Shown in pieces: positions 32,392-36,573 of a stretch of 36,573 nt of DNA. The notes beneath the pieces were generated by a model. The model was not told the DNA's origin and did no database searches. It saw only the letters and a program-made list of their open reading frames with translations. How positions within the stretch are numbered: the stretch's first letter is position 1; every line of letters begins with the position of its first letter. The position numbers were made by a program, and so were the translations under genes. Location: NCBI GenBank assembly GCA_943331445.1, contig CALQLO010000019.1:1-36573 (forward strand), read 5' to 3'. Origin of the DNA: Akkermansia muciniphila (GTDB lineage: Bacteria; Verrucomicrobiota; Verrucomicrobiia; Opitutales; UBA953).

Positions 32392-34189
32392 TCAGAATCT
32401 CCATCGCCGACTTCTTCTGCGGTATGAAGGGCAGCACGTGCTCGGTGTAGGGCACGATGACGTCGAGCAGGTAAGGTCCCTCGTGGTCAAGCATCTCGCG
32501 CATGGCGGCGCGGAGGTCTTCGCGCTTCATGACCTGTCGGGCCTTGATGCCGAAGCCGTTGGCGATTTTGACGAAGTCAGGGTAGAGGCCGCCCGGGTTG
32601 TCGGGAGAGCCGATATTCTTGGCGTCGCCAAGGATCGTGTGGCCGCGGGTGCCGGCGTAGAAGCGGTCTTCCCACTGCACGACCATGCCGAGGTGCTGAT
32701 TGTTGAGGATAAGGATCTTGGCGTTGATCTTCTCGATCTTCATGCACGCGAGTTCCTGGATGTTCATCAGGAACGAGCCATCGCCATCGATGTCGATGAC
32801 CTGCGTGTTCGGGTTGGCGACCTTGGCGCCGATGGCGGCCGGGAGGCCGAAGCCCATGGTGCCTGCGCCGAGCGAGCTGATGAAGCGGCGCGGTTCGTTG
32901 AAGCGGTAGTACTGCGGGGCCCACATCTGGTGCTGGCCGACGCCGGTGGCGATGATGGCCTTGCCCTTGGTTTCTTCGAAGAGGACTTCGATGGCTTCCT
33001 GCGGGAGGATGTGCTTGGTCTTGCGCTCGTAGCTGAACGGATACGGGTGCTCCTTCTTCCAGCCGTTGATGGTCTCGTACCACTTCTTCAGGTCAGGCTT
33101 CTTGAAGCCCTTCTTGGCGAGCGCGACCATGCGGCCAAGCGCGTGCTTGATGTCGGAGTGGATCGGGTAGTCCGCGAACTTGTTCTTCTGGTGCTCGGAG
33201 CGGTCGATGTCGATGTGGACGATGGTGGCGTCGGGGGCGAACTTCTCGATGGCACCGGTGATGCGGTCGTCGAAACGCGCGCCCATGGTGATGAGCAGGT
33301 CGCTCTTACAGACGGCCCAGTTGCCGGCGACGGTGCCGTGCATGCCGTACCAGTAAAGGGATTGCGGATGGTCGCAGGGGAAGGCGCCGAGGCCCATCAG
33401 CGTGGACGCGACGGGGATGCCGGTGGCTTCGGCGAAGGCGCGGAGTTCCTTGTGGGCGTCGCCGGAAAGGATGCCGCCGCCGATGTAGAGCGCGGGCTGC
33501 TTGGACTTCTCGATGAGGCGCAGGACCTGCTCGAGTTCGCTGTCAGCGCACTTCGGAGGCGTCGGTAGGCCGGGGATGGAAACGTCGTCGGGATTCTTGG
33601 GGAAGACCGGGACCCACTCGTGCTGCTGGATGTCCTTCGGGATATCGATCACCACGGGGCCCGGACGGCCGGACGTGGCGATCTTGAAGGCCTTGTACAT
33701 GATGCTCGGCAGCTCGTTGTAATCGAGGACGAGGAAGGAGTGCTTCACGATCGGCAGGGTCATGCCGTAGAAGTCGGTTTCCTGGAAGGCGGCGCGACCG
33801 ATGAACTGCTGGTAGACTTGGCCGGTGATGCAGACCAGCGGGATGCTGTCCATGTGCGCATCGGCAATCGCGGTGACGAGGTTCGTGGCGCCAGGGCCGG
33901 AGGTCGCCATGCACACGCCGGGCTTGCCGGTCGAACGGGAATAGCCGTGCGCCATGAAGGCGCCGCCCTGTTCGTGGCGGGGCAGGATGGTGCGGATTTT
34001 CTTGGAGCGGATGAGCCCATGGTGGAGTTCCATTGAGGCGCCGCCCGGGTAAGCGAAGATTGTGTCGACGCCCAAGTTCTCGAGGCAGCGAACCATGACA
34101 TCGCAACCGCGCATTTTGACGCCGGTCTTGGCCGAGACGGCCGAGGGGGCGGTGGCGGTGGACTTCTTGGCGGCGTTCTTTTTGGGCAT
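32384..34189 (-). CDS. ilvB: Acetolactate synthase large (catalytic) subunit
   Basis: ThDP enzyme that condenses pyruvate to acetolactate, the common step of valine/leucine synthesis, or pyruvate with 2-oxobutyrate for isoleucine. The 601 residues open with a basic Lys/Ala/Thr-rich extension of about 24 residues. The catalytic glutamate is Glu73 in [13 protein letters not shown], the FAD-domain block is [13 protein letters not shown], and the ThDP/Mg motif starts [13 protein letters not shown] and closes at [10 protein letters not shown]. The C-terminal half ([15 protein letters not shown]) resembles plant and chloroplast enzymes. No regulatory-subunit gene (ilvH/ilvN) lies next to it. Upstream is an unusual 209-bp G/C-run region; downstream, the stop codon lies in a 12-bp hairpin facing the repeat island. 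Confidence 0.96.
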   Translation of the reverse strand: MPKKNAAKKSTATAPSAVSAKTGVKMRGCDVMVRCLENLGVDTIFAYPGGASMELHHGLIRSKKIRTILPRHEQGGAFMAHGYSRSTGKPGVCMATSGPGATNLVTAIADAHMDSIPLVCITGQVYQQFIGRAAFQETDFYGMTLPIVKHSFLVLDYNELPSIMYKAFKIATSGRPGPVVIDIPKDIQQHEWVPVFPKNPDDVSIPGLPTPPKCADSELEQVLRLIEKSKQPALYIGGGILSGDAHKELRAFAEATGIPVASTLMGLGAFPCDHPQSLYWYGMHGTVAGNWAVCKSDLLITMGARFDDRITGAIEKFAPDATIVHIDIDRSEHQKNKFADYPIHSDIKHALGRMVALAKKGFKKPDLKKWYETINGWKKEHPYPFSYERKTKHILPQEAIEVLFEETKGKAIIATGVGQHQMWAPQYYRFNEPRRFISSLGAGTMGFGLPAAIGAKVANPNTQVIDIDGDGSFLMNIQELACMKIEKINAKILILNNQHLGMVVQWEDRFYAGTRGHTILGDAKNIGSPDNPGGLYPDFVKIANGFGIKARQVMKREDLRAAMREMLDHEGPYLLDVIVPYTEHVLPFIPQKKSAMEILTK

Positions 34190-34278
34190 GGTCTTAGGGG
34201 GCAGGTCGAGCCTGCAGGGAATGGGTTAGAAAAGGAAGCGGGCTAACGGGGGCAAGTGTGAATAAGTGGCTTGAATTA

Positions 34279-34334
34279 GGGGTAGGGGTTGGGGTAGGAA
34301 AAGTCAAAGGGGTGGGGGTAGGGGTAGGGGCGGG
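34279..34334 (+). promoter_or_regulatory. G-run cluster, potential G-quadruplex upstream of ilvB
   Basis: Eight G-runs of 3-5 bases occur in 56 bp on the plus strand; 34309-34334 holds five runs separated by loops of 1-2 bases, an ideal G-quadruplex pattern. The plus strand is the template for ilvB, so the ilvB leader RNA would be C-rich here. The run pattern is seen directly; folding is inference. Confidence 0.55.
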
Positions 34335-34358
34335 AAAAGGAAGGAGAGAGCTCATTAT

Positions 34359-34374
34359 TGCTTAAATTTAAGCA
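34359..34374. promoter_or_regulatory. 16-bp perfect palindrome between thiD and ilvB
   Basis: TGCTTAAATTTAAGCA is a perfect, AT-rich palindrome in a very GC-rich region, 185-170 bp upstream of the ilvB start. Its symmetry fits a dimeric repressor site; it could equally form the apex of the long-range stem described under the findings. Confidence 0.45.
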
Positions 34375-34398
34375 GTTAAAGCCTACCCCTACCCCTTT

Positions 34399-35196
34399 TC
34401 AAAGGTGTCGGATGCAATTCAACCCAGCCACTTGGATCGGCCCATGGATCGCCCCCTGGAGGTAGGCGTGGGCGATGGACACGGCTTCGGTCAGGTTCTT
34501 CCCCTTCGCCAACTGCGCGGTAATGGCCGCCGAAAGGGTACAGCCGCTGCCGTGGGTATCCACCGCGGGGGCCCGTCGGGCGGTGAAGCTCTTGGTTTCA
34601 CCGGTGGGGGTGGCGAGGACGTCTACCAGTTCGTCGCCCTCCGCGTGCCCGCCTTTGAGCAGGAAGGGGACGTTGAAGATTCGGGCCAACTCCTGAGCCT
34701 CTTCGGCGCAGTGCAGGCCGCCGAGCGCTTTTCGGCCGAGGAGAATGGTCGCCTCATCGAGGTTTGGGGTCACGACGGCTGCCAGCGGGATGAGTTGCTT
34801 GCGCACGGCGTCGATGGCGTCCGGAGCAAGGAGCGTGGCGCCGCTGGTCGCCGCCATGACCGGATCAATGACGGCGGGAATGCCTGATGAGCGGATGAAC
34901 TCGGCCACCGCGCGGACGATTTCGGCATTGAGCAGCATGCCCGTCTTCAAGGCTTTGGGGTGAAAATGTTGGGCCACCTGCCGACACTGTTCTGTCACAA
35001 ATGAAGCCGTCGTGGCCTGGATGCCAGACACCCCGTGAGGGTTCTGCGCTGTCAGGCAGGTGATGGCCGTGGTGCCAAAGACGCCGTGGGCGGCGAAGGT
35101 CAGGAGGTCTGCTTGAATGCCCGCACCGGCACCGCTATCCGAGCCAGCGATGGAAAGAGCGACGGGGAGTTCGCGGCTATGGGTGGGATTGGTCAT
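34399..35196 (-). CDS. thiD: Hydroxymethylpyrimidine/phosphomethylpyrimidine kinase
   Basis: Phosphorylates the pyrimidine moiety of thiamine twice before coupling to the thiazole part. It is a ribokinase-fold enzyme of 265 residues, the normal length. The N-terminal substrate block is SIAGSDSGAGAGIQADL (15-31), the middle has VIDPVMAATSGATLL, and the C-terminal anion hole and catalytic base are in DTHGSGCTLSAAITA. Thiamine diphosphate is the cofactor of the downstream acetolactate synthase and of transketolase, so the neighbourhood makes metabolic sense, although the 209-bp gap argues against simple co-transcription. A good -10 box lies upstream; I see no TPP riboswitch. Confidence 0.95.
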   Translation of the reverse strand: MTNPTHSRELPVALSIAGSDSGAGAGIQADLLTFAAHGVFGTTAITCLTAQNPHGVSGIQATTASFVTEQCRQVAQHFHPKALKTGMLLNAEIVRAVAEFIRSSGIPAVIDPVMAATSGATLLAPDAIDAVRKQLIPLAAVVTPNLDEATILLGRKALGGLHCAEEAQELARIFNVPFLLKGGHAEGDELVDVLATPTGETKSFTARRAPAVDTHGSGCTLSAAITAQLAKGKNLTEAVSIAHAYLQGAIHGPIQVAGLNCIRHL

Positions 35197-35221
35197 CAGA
35201 AAGTTCGACGGTAATCTGAAG

Positions 35222-35227
35222 ATTATA
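35222..35227 (-). promoter_or_regulatory. TATAAT -10 box of thiD
   Basis: A perfect TATAAT on the minus strand, 26 nt upstream of the thiD start, would give a leader of roughly 18-20 nt. The -35 region at 17-18 bp spacing is poor. The short leader leaves no space for a riboswitch. Confidence 0.45.
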
Positions 35228-35299
35228 TTAGGGAAATGACGCGAGTATCGACTTGTCGCAAGGACTTACCGGGACGATAAATTAACTTAGTCAAAACCC

Positions 35300-35671
35300 T
35301 TGAGAGAGTCCTCGTCCCATCACCGTTCCGTCCAGGTTTCGCCCGATGCCATGCTGGCCCTCGAGCGACTCGTGGTGGGTCGTGAATGCAATGGTTTCGA
35401 CCGCCTCGTGCCTGCACGTAAGGCGAACGCCTACGCCGAACTGATTCGGCTGGGGCTGGCTTACGGTGCGGTCGAGCCTGTCGCCGGCCGCGATTACCCG
35501 AACGTCACCGTGCAGCGCGTGAGCTCGCGCGGCCGCCGTCTCCGCCGCGCCGCCGGTCACTCGCGCAAATCTTCTTCGCGTGGCGTCGGCAGTCGGACGC
35601 TGTGGGCGTTTCTGGGGATTGCCGCCGCTTTGCTCACGTGTCTATTCATCATGATGAGGTACGCCTCATAA
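35300..35671 (+). CDS. Small protein with C-terminal membrane anchor, unknown
   Basis: I do not recognise this protein. From the TTG at 35300 it has 123 residues; an in-frame ATG at 35351 would give 106. The N-terminal half looks like a small helical domain (DAMLALERLVV, ANAYAELIRLGLAYG). A strongly basic Arg/Ser stretch (about 75-98) leads into one transmembrane helix (LWAFLGIAAALLTCLFIMM, about 101-119) and a three-residue tail, which suggests a tail-anchored protein facing the cytoplasm. Codon use looks normal. It diverges from thiD and converges on the pyruvate phosphate dikinase gene, whose terminator it may share. It is probably a real gene, but the start is uncertain. Confidence 0.6.
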   Translation: MRESSSHHRSVQVSPDAMLALERLVVGRECNGFDRLVPARKANAYAELIRLGLAYGAVEPVAGRDYPNVTVQRVSSRGRRLRRAAGHSRKSSSRGVGSRTLWAFLGIAAALLTCLFIMMRYAS

Positions 35672-35694
35672 GGGGCGCATTTTAATCTAGGCGC

Positions 35695-35726
35695 AAAAAA
35701 GGGGCGTCCCTCGCGGGGCGCCCCTT
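35695..35726 (-). terminator. Strong Rho-independent terminator of ppdK
   Basis: Arms 35698-35710 and 35715-35727 form a 13-bp stem with one G-T wobble and a 4-nt loop TCGC. On the minus strand it is followed by T residues (A6 at 35695-35700 on the plus strand, partly in the stem). It lies 21 bp after the ppdK stop. The TTT on the plus-strand side may also help to end the small convergent gene. Confidence 0.82.
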
Positions 35727-35747
35727 TGCTTGGCCGTGTCGGCCGGC

Positions 35748-36573
35748 TTACTTCTTAGCGGCGCGCTTCTCTTCGATCGCAGCCTGAGCAGCGGCGAGGC
35801 GGGCGACCGGCACGCGGTAAGGCGAGCAGGAGACGTAGTTCAGACCCACGCGGTGGCAGAACTTGACGGACTCGGGTTCGCCGCCGTGTTCGCCGCAGAT
35901 GCCGAGCTTGATGTCGGGGCGGGTCTTGCGACCTTTCTCGATGGCCATCTGGATGAGCTGGCCGACGCCGGTCTGATCGAGCGTGGCGAACGGGTTCTTC
36001 TTGAAGATCTCGTTCTCGGTGTACGCGTTGAGGAAGTTACCCATATCGTCACGGGAAACGCCGAGCGCGGTCTGGGTGAGGTCGTTCGTGCCGAAGCTGA
36101 AGAACTCGGCGGTGTGCGCGATTTCGTCGGCGGTGAGGGCGCCGCGAGGGACTTCGATCATCGTGCCCACGGAGTAGGCGATCTTGACCTTCTGTTCCTT
36201 CTGCACTTCGGCGGCGACGCGGTGGATGACTTCGACCTGGAGGTCGAGCTCACGCTTGAAGCCGACGAGGGGCACCATGACTTCGGGCTTCACCTTGATG
36301 CCCTTCTTCTGGACCGCCGCAGCGGCTTCGAAGATGGCGCGAGCCTGGGTCTCGGTGATTTCCGGGTAAGCAATGCCGAGGCGGCAACCGCGGTGACCGA
36401 GCATCGGGTTGAACTCGTGCAGGGCGGCGACGCGGGCGATGACTTTCTCGGTCTTGATGCCGAGCTTCTTCGCGAGGGCGGCCTGGGACTTTTCGTCGTG
36501 CGGCACGAACTCGTGGAGGGGCGGGTCGAGGAGGCGGATCGTGGCGGGCAGGCCGTTGAGGGCCTTGAAGATA
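35748..36573 (-). CDS. ppdK: Pyruvate, phosphate dikinase, C-terminal part
   Basis: Interconverts pyruvate + ATP + phosphate with PEP + AMP + diphosphate. Only the last 275 codons are in the window; the frame is open to the right edge. They cover the PEP/pyruvate-binding TIM barrel: [15 protein letters not shown] at the start, [55 protein letters not shown] and the catalytic cysteine in [10 protein letters not shown]. The C-terminus [20 protein letters not shown] is typical, with a short basic tail (EEKRAAKK). Motifs distinguish it from PEP synthase and enzyme I. A strong terminator follows the stop. Confidence 0.96.
   Translation of the reverse strand, partial: IFKALNGLPATIRLLDPPLHEFVPHDEKSQAALAKKLGIKTEKVIARVAALHEFNPMLGHRGCRLGIAYPEITETQARAIFEAAAAVQKKGIKVKPEVMVPLVGFKRELDLQVEVIHRVAAEVQKEQKVKIAYSVGTMIEVPRGALTADEIAHTAEFFSFGTNDLTQTALGVSRDDMGNFLNAYTENEIFKKNPFATLDQTGVGQLIQMAIEKGRKTRPDIKLGICGEHGGEPESVKFCHRVGLNYVSCSPYRVPVARLAAAQAAIEEKRAAKK

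Noticed and set aside
32303-33568. Long open frame (421 codons) on the plus strand opposite ilvB
   Set aside because: It mirrors the ilvB codons, is rich in Val/Asp/Glu/Arg as expected for antisense of GC-rich codons, and shows no domain; ilvB is certain.
35197-35299. TPP riboswitch upstream of thiD
   Set aside because: No conserved TPP-riboswitch core is visible, and the -10 box lies only 26 nt from the start codon.

Overview
This 36.6 kb window is a dense, high-GC bacterial chromosome segment that carries almost only housekeeping genes. I see no phage, insertion sequence, CRISPR array, rRNA or tRNA. Gene content points to a Gram-negative, aerobically respiring bacterium: Lnt, a LolC/D-type exporter, complex I subunits and a class 2 dihydroorotate dehydrogenase. 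A SecA with a Bacteroidetes-like C-terminal tail, a plant-like acetolactate synthase and a DUF502 protein would fit the Verrucomicrobiota (Opitutales-like). That placement is an inference from memory of families, not a computed result.

Layout. 1-5.4 kb: transketolase (cut at the left edge), a HisI-type cyclohydrolase, a secreted protein of unknown function, a glycine-rich RRM RNA-binding protein, a pterin carbinolamine dehydratase and a uracil-DNA-glycosylase-fold protein. 5.4-13.5 kb: N-acetylglutamate synthase, a XerC/D recombinase, then the membrane arm nuoJ-K-L-M-N as its own operon. 13.6-19.1 kb: thyA-folA (thymidylate/folate cycle) diverging from lysS-lolC-lolD-nitroreductase. 19.1-24.4 kb: a DUF502-recO-helicase operon, a secreted SOUL haem-binding protein and pyrD. 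24.5-30.9 kb: an unknown acidic protein, a tandem retropepsin-like protease and secA-lnt. 31.0-36.6 kb: trxB, acetolactate synthase (ilvB), thiD, a small tail-anchored protein and pyruvate phosphate dikinase (cut at the right edge).

Genes are packed tightly. Several convergent pairs have stop codons that touch or overlap, and several operon neighbours share ATGA/GTGA-type overlaps (phhB-udg, secA-lnt, lolC-lolD, recO-helicase). The striking exception is the 453-bp gap between trxB and ilvB. It is filled with seven perfect or near-perfect hairpins, six of them with a 3-nt loop. Four of these (31995-32015, 32087-32107, 32189-32209, 32247-32267) share one design: a GGTAG-like 5' foot, a 9-bp stem, a trinucleotide loop and a GTTCG-like 3' foot. 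Their stems differ by compensatory changes, and they alternate in orientation + - + -. This is the architecture of REP/BIME elements, and it is the best candidate here for an undescribed system. The second unusual intergenic region lies between thiD and ilvB. It holds eight G-runs, a 16-bp palindrome and a long-range inverted repeat.

Among proteins, the points worth following are a nuclease-helicase fusion and a UDG-fold protein that have both lost the iron-sulphur cysteines typical of their relatives, a HisI whose aspartate metal triad reads N-E-N, and a protease made of two retropepsin-like units.
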